Below are positions 31,650-40,245 of a DNA stretch of 64,000 nt, piece after piece. Origin of the DNA: Pseudomonas putida S13.1.2 (lineage in GTDB: Bacteria; Pseudomonadota; Gammaproteobacteria; Pseudomonadales; Pseudomonadaceae). The notes below the pieces were generated by a model, which saw nothing but the letters and a program-made list of their open reading frames with translations, was not told the origin of the DNA and did not search any database. A program made the translations under genes and the position numbers. The DNA lies in NCBI RefSeq assembly GCF_000498395.2, contig NZ_CP010979.1:6478001-6542000 (forward strand). The letters are read 5' to 3'. Position 1 is the stretch's first letter. The number at the start of each line of letters is the position of its first letter.

Positions 31650-32111
31650 TCAGGAACGGTGCACCGGGTAAGCCGTGGTGTACTTCATCTGCTCCATGGC
31701 AAAACTGGAGGTGATGTTCGACAGCCCATCGGTACGGGTAATCAGCTTTTTGTAGAACCGGTCATACGCCGCAATATCCCCCACCACCACCCGTAGCATG
31801 TAGTCCCAGTCCCCCGACATGCGGTAAAACTCCATCACTTCCTCGAACCCGGTCACGGTCGCGGCAAACTGCTCCAGCCAGGCGCTGTCGTGGCGCTGGG
31901 TCTTGAGCTGGACGAACACCGTCAGCCCCAGCCCTAGCCGTTCGGGGTCCAGCAGGGCGACACGGCCGAGTATGTAGCCTTCTTCTTCCAGGCGCTTGAC
32001 CCGCTTCCAGCACGGCGTGGTGGACAGGTTGACGGCCTCGGCCAGGTCCTTGAGCGAGAGCGAGGCATCGCGCTGAAGCAGGGTAAGAATGTGCTGGTCG
32101 AAACTGTCCAT
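31650..32111 (-). CDS. Lrp/AsnC-family regulator
   Basis: 153 residues. The helix-turn-helix is in ASLSLKDLAEAVNLSTTPCW followed by KRVKRLEEEGYI. The RAM effector domain follows (GLTVFVQLKTQRHDSAWLEQ; GDWDYMLRVVVGDIAAYDRF). Start ATG 32111 (MDSFDQHILTLL) is preferred; an in-frame GTG at 32144 adds a non-conserved leader. It is divergent from a trans-sulfuration enzyme gene with about 100 bp between, so it is the likely regulator of that gene. Confidence 0.92.
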   Translation of the reverse strand: MDSFDQHILTLLQRDASLSLKDLAEAVNLSTTPCWKRVKRLEEEGYILGRVALLDPERLGLGLTVFVQLKTQRHDSAWLEQFAATVTGFEEVMEFYRMSGDWDYMLRVVVGDIAAYDRFYKKLITRTDGLSNITSSFAMEQMKYTTAYPVHRS

Positions 32112-32215
32112 ATCGCGCGCGGGCCGTGTAGAAAAATTTTTCACAGATTACCCCAAGGCCAGACGATTTGGGTTGTGCGATAGTTGCAGCCTTCACTCTG
32201 CCAATGGGCCTGACC

Positions 32216-33385
32216 ATGTCCGACAAGCCGCGCAATTTCGCCACCCTAACCATTCACGCCGGCGAGCAGTTCAGCGTCGCCGAAAACGCCATCTTCCCGG
32301 CCATCGTCACCGCCAGCTCGTTCACCAAGCGCAGCCTGGACGACAAGCCGGAGTACTCCTACAGCCGGGTCGGCAACCCCACCCGGCACGCCTACGAAAC
32401 CTGTGTCGCCGCCCTGGAAGAAGGCGTGGGCGCGGTGGCCTGTGCCTCGGGGGTGAATGCCACTGCGACGGTGCTGGAGCTGCTGCCCAAGGACTCCCAT
32501 GTGGTAGTGATGAACGGCGTGTATGGCGGCACCTTCCGCATCCTGGAAGACTACCGCAGCCGCACCTCGGGCCTGACCACCACCTATGTCGACCTCAACG
32601 ACCTTGAGGCCGTGGCCGCCGCCATCAAGCCAGAAACCCAGCTGATCTGGATCGAGTCGCCGACCAACCCGTTGCTGCACCTGGTCGACATCAAGGCGGT
32701 GTGCGACCTGGCCAAGGCGCGGGGTATTCTTACCTGCATCGACAACACCTTCTGCTCACCGTGGAACCAGCGCCCGATCACCCTGGGCGTAGACCTGGTG
32801 ATGCACTCGGCCAGCAAGTATATCGGCGGCCACTCCGACCTGACCGGTGGCGTGGTAGTGGCGGCCAATGATGCGCTGCTGGCACGCCTGCGCCGCATCA
32901 GCATGGCGATTGGCGCGGTGCAGGGGCCGTTCGACTGCTACCTCGCCCTGCGCGGCCTGAAAACCCTGGATGTGCGCATGGAACGCCAATGCAGCAACGC
33001 CCTGCAGGTGGCACGCTTCCTCGAAGGGCATGCGCAGATCGAGCAGGTGTATTACCCAGGCCTGGAAAGCCACCCCCAGCATGACCTGTGCAAACGCCAG
33101 ATGCGCAGTGGCGGGGCGGTGGTGGCGATGAAGGTCAAGGGTGATCGGGCCGCGCTCAACCGCCTGGTCGAGGCATTGCAGATCTTTGTGCTGGCCGACT
33201 CGCTGGGCGGGGTGGAGAGCATGATCAACCACTCGTGGACCATGTCGCACTGCTCGCTGAGCCCGGAGCAGAAAGGCGTGATGGGGATCAGTGAGAACCT
33301 GCTGCGGCTGTCGATGGGGATCGAGGACTACCGCGACCTGATCGAGGACCTGGATGGTGCACTGACAGCGCTGGCTGCAGTGTAA
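32216..33385 (+). CDS. Cys/Met-metabolism PLP enzyme (cystathionine gamma-lyase/synthase type)
   Basis: 389 residues of the gamma-family PLP enzymes. The PLP Lys is in VMHSASKYIGGHSDLTGGVV, the phosphate/Tyr region in YSYSRVGNPTR, and the substrate region in ACASGVNATATVLELL. At the position where methionine gamma-lyases have Tyr-Gly-Cys, this protein has VYGGTF, so I favour a cystathionine lyase or synthase over a methionine gamma-lyase. Start ATG 32216 (MSDKPRNFATLTIHAG). Divergent from the Lrp regulator, an arrangement known for amino-acid-responsive degradation genes. Monocistronic, followed by an IS-interrupted REP. Confidence 0.88.
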   Translation: MSDKPRNFATLTIHAGEQFSVAENAIFPAIVTASSFTKRSLDDKPEYSYSRVGNPTRHAYETCVAALEEGVGAVACASGVNATATVLELLPKDSHVVVMNGVYGGTFRILEDYRSRTSGLTTTYVDLNDLEAVAAAIKPETQLIWIESPTNPLLHLVDIKAVCDLAKARGILTCIDNTFCSPWNQRPITLGVDLVMHSASKYIGGHSDLTGGVVVAANDALLARLRRISMAIGAVQGPFDCYLALRGLKTLDVRMERQCSNALQVARFLEGHAQIEQVYYPGLESHPQHDLCKRQMRSGGAVVAMKVKGDRAALNRLVEALQIFVLADSLGGVESMINHSWTMSHCSLSPEQKGVMGISENLLRLSMGIEDYRDLIEDLDGALTALAAV

Positions 33386-33393
33386 GGGCTGCT

Positions 33394-33417
33394 GGCCTCT
33401 TCGCGGGCTCGCCCGCT
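33394..33417. repeat. REP (class A), left part, interrupted by IS110-family element
   Basis: GGCCTCTTCGCGGGCTCGCC then CGCT is the left part of a class A REP. Its continuation CCCACAGG resumes at 34590, after the element. The uninterrupted equivalent is seen at 39367-39398. Confidence 0.85.
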
Positions 33418-33433
33418 TGTATGGTTAGACTTG

Positions 33434-33579
33434 AAGGGGTGGTGGGACTAAATGCCCGATTCTGACTGTTCACAGCAGTACAGACCGTGGGAGACATCGC
33501 CCCACCCCTTCCACCAAAGCGCCGATAAAGAATGCATCGTTTGCAAACGACGATAGAAGCAAGCCAGCGCCTCTTGGTG
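33434..33579 (+). ncRNA. Predicted IS110 bridge RNA (two-loop guide RNA)
   Basis: Loop 1 is closed by a perfect 9-bp stem, AAGGGGTGG (33434-33442) / CCACCCCTT (33502-33510). Its 5' side holds TGCCCG (33453-33458), matching the left target strand CGCCCG. Its 3' side holds GTGGGAG (33487-33493), the exact complement of the right target CTCCCAC including the CT core. Loop 2 is closed by CACCAA (33512-33517) / TTGGTG (33574-33579). It contains AGAAT (33529-33533), matching the right element end AGAATCT, and ATAGAAG (33553-33559), a near complement of the left element end CTTGTAT. The order (target loop, then donor loop, then recombinase) matches IS621-type bridge RNAs. The ends of the transcript are not determined. 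Confidence 0.7.
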
Positions 33580-33621
33580 AAACCCCTTCAAGCCAAAAAA
33601 CCATAACGTGAGGAGGCTCCC

Positions 33622-34575
33622 GTGGCAATGCAGGCTGGCAAATTGATCGTGGGTGCGGATGTCGCGAAAGCAGAGTTAGTGATTCATCACGATGATCGCG
33701 ATGAGATCATCAAGGTGAAAAATACCAAACCGGAAATCAAGAAATGGCTGAAGCAACAGCCTCTCAACACGGCAATTGCTGTTGAGGCGACCAATGTTTA
33801 CCACCTGGACTTGGTTGAGCTGGCCCATAGCCTGGGTTTCGAGGTCTATGTCATTGATGGATTCCAACTGAGCAACTACCGCAAAAGCGTGGGTGTACGG
33901 GTAAAAACGGACCCCACTGATGCTCGGTTGCTGTCCCGATTTTTGAGAAACGAGGGGGAAGACCTCCGCCCTTGGACTCCCCCTCCCGCCGTCTACGGCA
34001 AGCTTCAGAGCCTTCTGCGACGCCGAGCGGCCTTGGTGACTGCCCGCACGGCGATGACTCAAAGCTGGGCTAATGAAGCCCTGTTGAAAGCCGCCTTCAC
34101 AACCTTTGTAAAATCGATAGACCGGCTGGATTTGTTGATCCAAAAGAAAATTAAAGAGGTGCTGCGCGAAGCTGGGCTGCACGAGCAAGTTGCTCGCTGC
34201 CAAGCGGTAGAGGGCATTGGGTTTCTCACCGCCACTGCCTTGGTAATGGCCTTTATGCGGGGCGAGTTCAAGAGCAGTGATTCGTACATTGCATTCCTGG
34301 GAATGGATCTACGAGTGATTGATTCTGGGCAGAAGAATGGACGTCGCCGCCTGACCAAGCGAGGCTGCTCAGAAATCCGTCGTCTGTTGCATAACGCGGC
34401 GATGTCAGCCAGCCGGACGGCCACTTGGAAAGGGATATACGAACAACATCGCAATGCGGGTAAAGCAACAACCCAGGCGTTGGTAATCCTGGCCAGAAAG
34501 CTTGCGCGAGTGGCATTCGCCCTGATGAAGAATCAGGACGAATATGTCTCCAAAGGTGGGAAACCGGCTTGCTGA
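33622..34575 (+). CDS. IS110-family RNA-guided recombinase (transposase)
   Basis: 317 residues. The N-terminal DEDD RuvC-like domain has Asp in LIVGADVAKAEL, Glu in AIAVEATNVYH and the Asp pair in VKTDPTDARLLSRF. The C-terminal Tnp domain has VEGIGFLTATALVMAF and RRLTKRGCSEIRRLL, where the catalytic Ser is expected. GTG 33622 is the start: GAGGAGG lies seven bases upstream. The frame is intact, so the element is potentially mobile. DEDD-type recombinases of this family work with a structured RNA encoded in the element end. Confidence 0.93.
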   Translation: MAMQAGKLIVGADVAKAELVIHHDDRDEIIKVKNTKPEIKKWLKQQPLNTAIAVEATNVYHLDLVELAHSLGFEVYVIDGFQLSNYRKSVGVRVKTDPTDARLLSRFLRNEGEDLRPWTPPPAVYGKLQSLLRRRAALVTARTAMTQSWANEALLKAAFTTFVKSIDRLDLLIQKKIKEVLREAGLHEQVARCQAVEGIGFLTATALVMAFMRGEFKSSDSYIAFLGMDLRVIDSGQKNGRRRLTKRGCSEIRRLLHNAAMSASRTATWKGIYEQHRNAGKATTQALVILARKLARVAFALMKNQDEYVSKGGKPAC

Positions 34576-34589
34576 AAACCATAGAATCT

Positions 34590-34731
34590 CCCACAGGTAC
34601 TGCATTGCTTGCAGGCTTGGTGCTGTACCTGTGGGAGGGGTTGTTGCCGGGTTGACCTCTTCACAGGTAATTCACTTCCCTCAGGTGTTGCGCGGTCCCT
34701 GTGGGAGCGGGTTTACCCGCGAAGAGGCCCT
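34590..34731. repeat. REP remainder and adjacent degenerate REPs
   Basis: CCCACAGGTACTGC continues the interrupted REP. An inverted but degenerate partner (ACCTGTGGGAGGGG) and a further class A REP (CCCTGTGGGAGCGGGTTTAC...) follow. No gene in this stretch. Confidence 0.75.
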
Positions 34732-34750
34732 TGGATTCAATGAATGCTTG

Positions 34751-34987
34751 TCAGGATTTGGGCGGATGGATGATCCGTTCGATCTTGTCCTTGATCAGCA
34801 ACCGTTCCTTGCGCAGCCGGTTGACGGCGTCGTCGTTGGTACCGTTGCCTTCGGCGGCGACCACCTCCTTGTCCTTGGCGTTGTATTCCTTGTGCAGCGT
34901 GTGCAGCGTCTGGTCTTTGTCAATGAGCGCCTGGAATGCATCAGCGGTAACGTGCAGGTCAGCGAGCAGATCATGCGGAACTGGCAT
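34751..34987 (-). CDS. DUF465 / YdcH-like small protein
   Basis: 78 residues, strongly helical and charged: ADAFQALIDKDQTLHTLHKE, then LRKERLLIKDKIERIIHPPK. This is the DUF465 pattern of short coiled proteins of unknown role in proteobacteria. ATG 34987 has CAGAGGTGAAG upstream. Monocistronic, with a REP downstream. Confidence 0.88.
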   Translation of the reverse strand: MPVPHDLLADLHVTADAFQALIDKDQTLHTLHKEYNAKDKEVVAAEGNGTNDDAVNRLRKERLLIKDKIERIIHPPKS

Positions 34988-35238
34988 TTCTTCACCTCTG
35001 TCAGGGTTGTCGGAAAGGTCCTGACCTCTGAGGATAGCCGCGTTTGCGCAGGCTTGTGATGGCGGCCTGGCTGAATGGCAGCTGAATGGCTTTCACGTAA
35101 TTGATAAAAGACGAAGCTTCACGAAATTGTTACCGTCTTTTTCACAAAAAATTGATGACGCGCTTTCTAGAGTTCGCCCAACTTTCCCACGGTGCCATCC
35201 GGCCGGGGGCTGATAATCACTCTTGATTGCGAACGCCG

Positions 35239-36875
35239 ATGCTCAACTTCAAATCCCTGCGGACTGAATGGGTCACGCTGCTGGCCAGCCTTTATCTGCT
35301 GATTGGCTTGAACATGTTCCTGTGGGAGCATTTGCAAACGGTGGTGCCCGCCGGCCTGTCGGGGCTTTGGCTGAGCCTGGCGTTTGCGGTGCTGATGTTG
35401 TTCGCCTTCAACCTTATCCTTACGTTGATTGCCTTCCGTTATGTATTGAAACCCGTACTTATCGTGTTGTTCATGAGTGGCGCGGGTGTGGCTTACTTCA
35501 TGAACCAGTACGGTGTACTTATTGATGCCGGCATGTTCCGCAATATGGCCGAGACCAATGTTGCAGAAGTACGCGATCTGCTGTCGCTGAAGTTTGCCGC
35601 CTATATCCTGCTGCTGGGTGTATTGCCTTCGGTGCTGTTGTGGAAGGCCCACATCGTCTACCGCCCCTGGCACCGCGAGCTGCTGGGCAAGCTGGTGGTC
35701 AGTGGTGCCTGTGTCGTGGCCCTTGGCTCGGTAGCGCTGGTCAATTATCAAGGTTTGTCGTCGCTGTTTCGCAACCACCACGAACTGCGCCTGATGCTGA
35801 CCCGAGCAATATCGTCGGGGCCTCCATTGGGTATGTCAGCGAGCGTGTCGGTACTGCCTCGCGCCCGTTCCAGCATTATGGCGAAGATGCCAGGCGTGAT
35901 GCCGCCTGGCAAAAACATGAGCGCAAATCGCTGACGGTGCTGGTCGTCGGTGAAAGTGCCCGGGCAGATCATTTTGGCGTGCTGGGCTATGACCGCGATA
36001 CCACGCCGAACCTGGCCAGGGAGCAGGGCCTGCTGGCGTTTTCCGACGTGCACTCGTGCGGCACGGAAACCGCAGTCTCGGTGCCGTGCATGTTCTCGGG
36101 CATGAAGCGCAAGGATTACGACGCCCGCGTGGCGAAGAACCGCGAAGGGTTGCTGGACATTCTCCAGCGTGCCGGCCTGGCCGTGCAGTGGCGTGACAAC
36201 CAGTCGGGCTGCAAGGGTACTTGTGACCGCGTGCAGTTCATTGATGTCAGCAACCTCAAGGACCCCCAACTGTGCGCGGATGGCGAATGCCATGACCAGA
36301 TCCTGCTGCAAGGCCTGGACGCGCTGATCGACAACCTCGACAAGGATACCGTGCTGGTGCTGCACCAGATGGGCAGCCACGGCCCGGAATACTTCAAGCG
36401 TTACCCCAGTGGCGGCGAGCGCTTCACGCCGGTATGCCAGAGCAATGCGCTCAACCAGTGCAGCGAGCAGGAAATCATCAACGGCTACGACAACACCCTG
36501 GTCTATACCGACAAGGTGCTGGCGTCGCTGATCGACACCTTGCGCAGCAAACAGGACAAGGTCGACACGGCCATGATCTACCTGTCCGACCATGGCGAGT
36601 CGCTGGGCGAGTACAACCTGTTCCTGCATGGCACGCCTTACGCCATCGCCCCTGAGCAACAGAAGCACGTGCCGCTGCTGACCTGGTTCTCCGACAGCTA
36701 CAAAGAGGACTTCGGCCTCGACACCGACTGCCTGGCCAAGCTCAGCGATGCCCCGCTGTCGCAGGACAACCTGTTCCATTCCATGCTCGGCCTGTTGCAG
36801 GTGCACACCGAGCTCTACCAGCAGTCGCTGGACATGTTCGCCAGCTGCCGGCCTTGGCTGGCGGCCAAGCGCTGA
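35239..36875 (+). pseudogene. eptA: Lipid A phosphoethanolamine transferase (EptA-like), frameshifted
   Basis: The N-terminal part (MLNFKSLRTEWVTLLASLYL and further helices to about residue 155) lies in one frame and the periplasmic sulfatase-fold catalytic part lies in another. The break is at CCC 35801-35803: adding one C restores LRLMLTPSNIVGASIGYVSE. Catalytic motifs in the second part are VVGESARADHFGVLGYDR, CGTETAVSVPCMFSGM with the nucleophile Thr, HQMGSHGP and LSDHGESLGE. The restored product would be about 545 residues, normal for EptA/PmrC, which adds phosphoethanolamine to lipid A and gives polymyxin resistance. A one-base loss in a C run may be a real mutation, phase variation or a sequencing error. 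Confidence 0.85.
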
Positions 36876-36990
36876 AACGCCGTTGCTGCACTCACAAACT
36901 GCACCATTGATCGATATCAAGGATGGCCCGGGTTTCACCAGCAGTGCCCGCGCCGTATATACTGCGCGCCAATGTTAGTGGGAGAGCCTC

Positions 36991-38124
36991 GTGGCCATCG
37001 AAATTCACTGGATCCGTGACGACCAGAGCCTGGCCGAACACTGCCGCGACTGGCAACAACTGCCCTTCGTCGCCGTCGACACCGAATTCATGCGGGTCGA
37101 CACTTTCTACCCGAAAGCCGGGCTGATTCAGATCGGTGACGGCCAGCGGGCCTTCCTGATCGACCCGCTGCTGATCGGCAACTGGCAACCCTTGGCCGAC
37201 CTGCTGGAAGACAGCGGTGTGGTCAAGGTGCTGCATGCCTGCAGCGAAGACCTTGAAGTGCTGCTGCGCCTGACCGGCAAGCTGCCGCAGCCGCTGTTCG
37301 ACACCCAGCTGGCTGCCGGCTACCTGAACCTGGGCTTCTCCATGGGCTATTCGCGCCTGGTGCACGAGGTGCTGGGTATCGAGCTGCCCAAGGGCGAGAC
37401 CCGCTCTGACTGGCTGCAGCGCCCGCTCTCGGAAACCCAGGTCAGCTACGCGGCCGAGGATGCCGTGCACCTGGCCGAACTGTTCACGGTGCTGCGCCCG
37501 CGTCTGTCTGACGACAAGTACGCCTGGGTGCTGGAAGACGGCGCCGAGCTGGTGGCCGCGTTGCGCCGTGAAGTCGAGCCCGAAAGCCTGTACCGCGACG
37601 TCAAGCTGGCCTGGAAGCTGGCCCCCCAGCAACTGGCGGTGCTGCGCGAACTGTGCGCCTGGCGCGAGCGCGAAGCGCGCAACCGCGATGTGCCGCGTAA
37701 CCGCATCCTCAAGGAGCATTCGCTGTGGCCCATGGCCAAGAGCCAGCCGAACAACCTGTCGGCGCTGGCCAAGATCGACGAGATGCACCCGCGCACCATT
37801 CGTCAGGACGGTGAGTTTCTGGTCCAGCTGATCAAGCACGCCGGCAGCCTGCCTGCCGAGCAGTGGCCAGCGCCGTTGCCCGAGCCATTGCCGATCGAGG
37901 CCGCCGGCGTGCTCAAGCAGCTACGTGCCATCGGCCAGGCCGAAGGTGAGCGCCTGGGCATTGCCCCCGAGCTGATGCTGCGCAAGAAAGCCTTGGAGGC
38001 GCTGCTCAAGAGCGGCTACCCCAATGGCCCTTATCAACTGCCCGATTCGCTGCGCGGCTGGCGCCGTGAGCGCATGGGCCAGGCCCTGCTGGACAACCTG
38101 GCAGGTGCCGGAGAGACCCGATGA
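36991..38124 (+). CDS. rnd: Ribonuclease D
   Basis: A 377-residue 3'-5' exoribonuclease acting in tRNA 3' maturation. DEDD exonuclease motifs are FVAVDTEFMRVDTFYPKAGL (Asp and Glu), VLHACSEDLEVL and YAAEDAVHLAELF. The HRDC domain begins near residue 210 (LAVLRELCAWREREARNRDV). The start is a GTG at 36991 with GGGAGAG upstream; the ATG-like alternatives are internal. Its stop overlaps the next gene by four bases (ATGA), so it heads a three-gene unit. Confidence 0.95.
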   Translation: MAIEIHWIRDDQSLAEHCRDWQQLPFVAVDTEFMRVDTFYPKAGLIQIGDGQRAFLIDPLLIGNWQPLADLLEDSGVVKVLHACSEDLEVLLRLTGKLPQPLFDTQLAAGYLNLGFSMGYSRLVHEVLGIELPKGETRSDWLQRPLSETQVSYAAEDAVHLAELFTVLRPRLSDDKYAWVLEDGAELVAALRREVEPESLYRDVKLAWKLAPQQLAVLRELCAWREREARNRDVPRNRILKEHSLWPMAKSQPNNLSALAKIDEMHPRTIRQDGEFLVQLIKHAGSLPAEQWPAPLPEPLPIEAAGVLKQLRAIGQAEGERLGIAPELMLRKKALEALLKSGYPNGPYQLPDSLRGWRRERMGQALLDNLAGAGETR

Positions 38125-38414
38125 AACGCATTTGCTCGATCTACAAGAGCCCCCGCAAGAACGAAATGTACCTGTACGTGCTCAAGGCTGACGGCCTGGA
38201 GCGCGTGCCCGAAGGCCTGCTGCCGGCCTTCGGCACCCCCATCCACGCGTTTGACCTGGTACTCAGCCCAGAGCGCAAGCTGGCCCGCGAGGACATCACC
38301 AAGGTGCTGGAAAACCTCGACAACCAGGGCTACCACCTGCAGATGCCGCCGCTGGAAGATGAGTACATCGAGCACCTGCCCGAAGAGCTGCTGCGCCGTA
38401 ACGACCCGGTCTGA
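38121..38414 (+). CDS. YcgL domain protein
   Basis: 97 residues of the YcgL family: MKRICSIYKSPRKNEMYLYV at the N-terminus, GTPIHAFDLVLSPERKLARE in the middle and GYHLQMPPLEDEYIEHLPEE at the end. Role unknown; consistently located beside rnd in pseudomonads. Translationally coupled to rnd (ATGA overlap) and separated by two bases from the next gene. Confidence 0.93.
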   Translation: MKRICSIYKSPRKNEMYLYVLKADGLERVPEGLLPAFGTPIHAFDLVLSPERKLAREDITKVLENLDNQGYHLQMPPLEDEYIEHLPEELLRRNDPV

Positions 38415-38416
38415 CC

Positions 38417-39349
38417 ATGCGTGTACTGATTGCTGAGCATGATCATGCTCGATACGCCGGGCTTTTGCGCGAAACAGCGCCTGAAGTGGAAATACTGACC
38501 AGCGGTGACTCCGCCGAGCTGGCCCGTCAGGCAGCGCAGTGCACGGTGTGGCTGGGCCAGCCGGATCTGCTGGCGAGCTTGCTGCGCCAGGGCCTCAAGC
38601 CTGAGTGGGTACAATCGACATGGGCCGGTATCACGCCGTTGCTGGCCGATGGCCTGCCGCGTGACTACCGCCTGACCCGTGCGGTGGGCATCTTCGGCCA
38701 GGTGATGGCCGAGTACATGCTTACCTACATGCTCGGCCATGAGCGCGAGGTGCTGTCGCGCCTGGTCAGCCAGGTCGAGCGGCGCTGGGATGACCGCCCA
38801 GGGCGCACGCTGGAAGGGCGCAAGGTGCTGATTGTCGGCACCGGTGACATTGGCCAGCGGGTGGCCGAGTTCCTGCAACCGTTTGGGGTGGTGCTGTACG
38901 GTGTAGCCAGCACTGCCCGGGTACAGGCACCGTTCGTCGAGGTGGCGGCCCTGGCCGACTTGCCGCGCATGGTGGGCCAGGTCGACTACGTGATCAACCT
39001 GCTGCCGGACACCCCGGCTACCCATGACCTGTATGACGCGGCGCTGTTCAAGTGCTTCCTGCCCACGGCGTTGTTCATCAATGCCGGGCGTGGCGCGGCC
39101 GTGGTCGATGCCGACCTGGTCGAGGCGCTGAAGGAAGGCCATCTGGCCGGTGCGGTGATCGATGTCTGCCGGCAGGAACCACTACCCAAACAACACCCGT
39201 TCTGGACCGCCTGGGGGCTGTTGCTGACCGGGCACAGTTCGGCACCCACCTCGCCGGCAGCGATGGTGCGGTTGTTTGTCGAGAATGTGCGGGCTTATGA
39301 AGCGGGGCAGGGGTTGCGTGGGGAAGTGGACTTCGCCCGGGGCTACTGA
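38417..39349 (+). CDS. D-2-hydroxyacid dehydrogenase (NAD-binding)
   Basis: 310 residues. The Rossmann motif is VLIVGTGDIGQRVAEFLQPF. The catalytic triad region has INLLPDTPATHDLYDAALFK, the Arg in INAGRGAAVVDADLVEALKE, and the acid/base His in WGLLLTGHSSAPTS. Closest in layout to glyoxylate/hydroxypyruvate reductase-like members. It is the third gene of the rnd-ycgL unit, with a REP downstream. The substrate cannot be fixed. Confidence 0.88.
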   Translation: MRVLIAEHDHARYAGLLRETAPEVEILTSGDSAELARQAAQCTVWLGQPDLLASLLRQGLKPEWVQSTWAGITPLLADGLPRDYRLTRAVGIFGQVMAEYMLTYMLGHEREVLSRLVSQVERRWDDRPGRTLEGRKVLIVGTGDIGQRVAEFLQPFGVVLYGVASTARVQAPFVEVAALADLPRMVGQVDYVINLLPDTPATHDLYDAALFKCFLPTALFINAGRGAAVVDADLVEALKEGHLAGAVIDVCRQEPLPKQHPFWTAWGLLLTGHSSAPTSPAAMVRLFVENVRAYEAGQGLRGEVDFARGY

Positions 39350-39366
39350 TTGATGTTGCCTGTGCC

Positions 39367-39489
39367 GGCCTCTTCGCGGGCTCGCCCGCTCCCACAGGGA
39401 TCGGGCCAGCTTTTAGAAGTTGAGCAAGACAGTTGCTCCCACAGGTACAACACCGTGCCTGTGGGAGCGGGCGAGCCCGCGAAGAGGCC
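39367..39489. repeat. REP cluster (class A)
   Basis: GGCCTCTTCGCGGGCTCGCCCGCTCCCACAGG with an inverted partner at 39456-39489 and an additional half-site GTTGCTCCCACAGG between. The left REP is the intact form of the IS110 target at 33394. Confidence 0.9.
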
Positions 39490-39508
39490 AGTAAGGCCTC
39501 CACAAGGC

Positions 39509-40102
39509 TTACAGGCTGAAATCACCCTCGGCAGCCAGCTCGCTCAACGGCTTGCGCGGGCTCGGCACTTCACGCGACTGCAGCGCTTCATCCAGGCTGG
39601 CCTTGTCACCCAGCTTGCCAATCGCCACCATGGCATGCAGCACGTAGCCTTCGGGAACCTTCAGTTCCTGACGCGCCAGGTCCTGGTCGAAACCGGCCAT
39701 GCCATGGGTATGCCAGCCGCTGATGCTGGCCTGCAGGGCCAGGTGGCCCCAGGCGGAACCTGTGTCGAAGGTGTGCCACAGCGCCGGTTTTTCTTCCGTG
39801 GCGCCCGGGGCGGCAAAGGTGGTCTTGGAAATGATCAGCACCAGCGCCGAGGCCTGTTGCGCCCAGCTGCGGTTGAACGGCACCAGCAGGTTCAGGTAGC
39901 GCTCCCAGTTCGGCGTGTCGCGGCGGGCATACAGGAAGCGCCAAGGCTGCGAGTTGTACGCCGACGGTGCCCAGCGTGCAGCTTCCAGGAAGCTCAGCAG
40001 GGTCTCTTCGCTGATCGGCTCGGCGGTGAAGGCGCGTGGCGACCAGCGGTTGATGAACTGTTCGTTGATGGCGTAATCGGCAATGCGGGGGGTGGCGCTC
40101 AT
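39509..40102 (-). CDS. Nitroreductase family protein
   Basis: A 197-residue FMN-binding oxidoreductase of the nitroreductase fold. FMN contacts are in INRWSPRAFTAEPISEETLL and ARWAPSAYNSQPWRFLYARR. The C-terminal GSAWGHLALQASISGWHTHG and LHAMVAIGKLGD are also typical. ATG 40102 (MSATPRIADYAINEQFI) follows AGGAGCTGTC; a longer open frame lacks conservation. Monocistronic. Substrate unknown. Confidence 0.9.
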   Translation of the reverse strand: MSATPRIADYAINEQFINRWSPRAFTAEPISEETLLSFLEAARWAPSAYNSQPWRFLYARRDTPNWERYLNLLVPFNRSWAQQASALVLIISKTTFAAPGATEEKPALWHTFDTGSAWGHLALQASISGWHTHGMAGFDQDLARQELKVPEGYVLHAMVAIGKLGDKASLDEALQSREVPSPRKPLSELAAEGDFSL

Positions 40103-40245
40103 GACAGCTCCTGCAAACGGACGGGAAAGCCGCACGCTACTGCGTCCCGTCGCGACTGACAAGCGGTCTGGCTTTGCCGAAGGCCAGGCTCTAGACTGGC
40201 GCCGCCGCGCGCCGTGGCCCCAAGATGAATGCAGGAAACCGTGTG

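Larger units (their letters stand above)
33418..34589 (+). mobile_element. IS110-family insertion sequence inserted in a REP
   Basis: About 1.17 kb. The empty-site sequence CCCGCTCCCACAGG is split after CCCGCT, and the core dinucleotide CT is present at both junctions (33416-33417 and 34588-34589). There are no long terminal repeats, only a subterminal 7-bp inverted pair TATGGTT (33420-33426) / AACCATA (34577-34583). This fits IS110, which lacks classical inverted repeats. The left noncoding end is about 204 bp and the right end only 14 bp, the layout of IS110-group elements whose bridge RNA lies upstream of the recombinase. REP-targeting IS110 elements (ISPpu9/ISPpu10 types) are known in P. 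putida. Confidence 0.9.
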
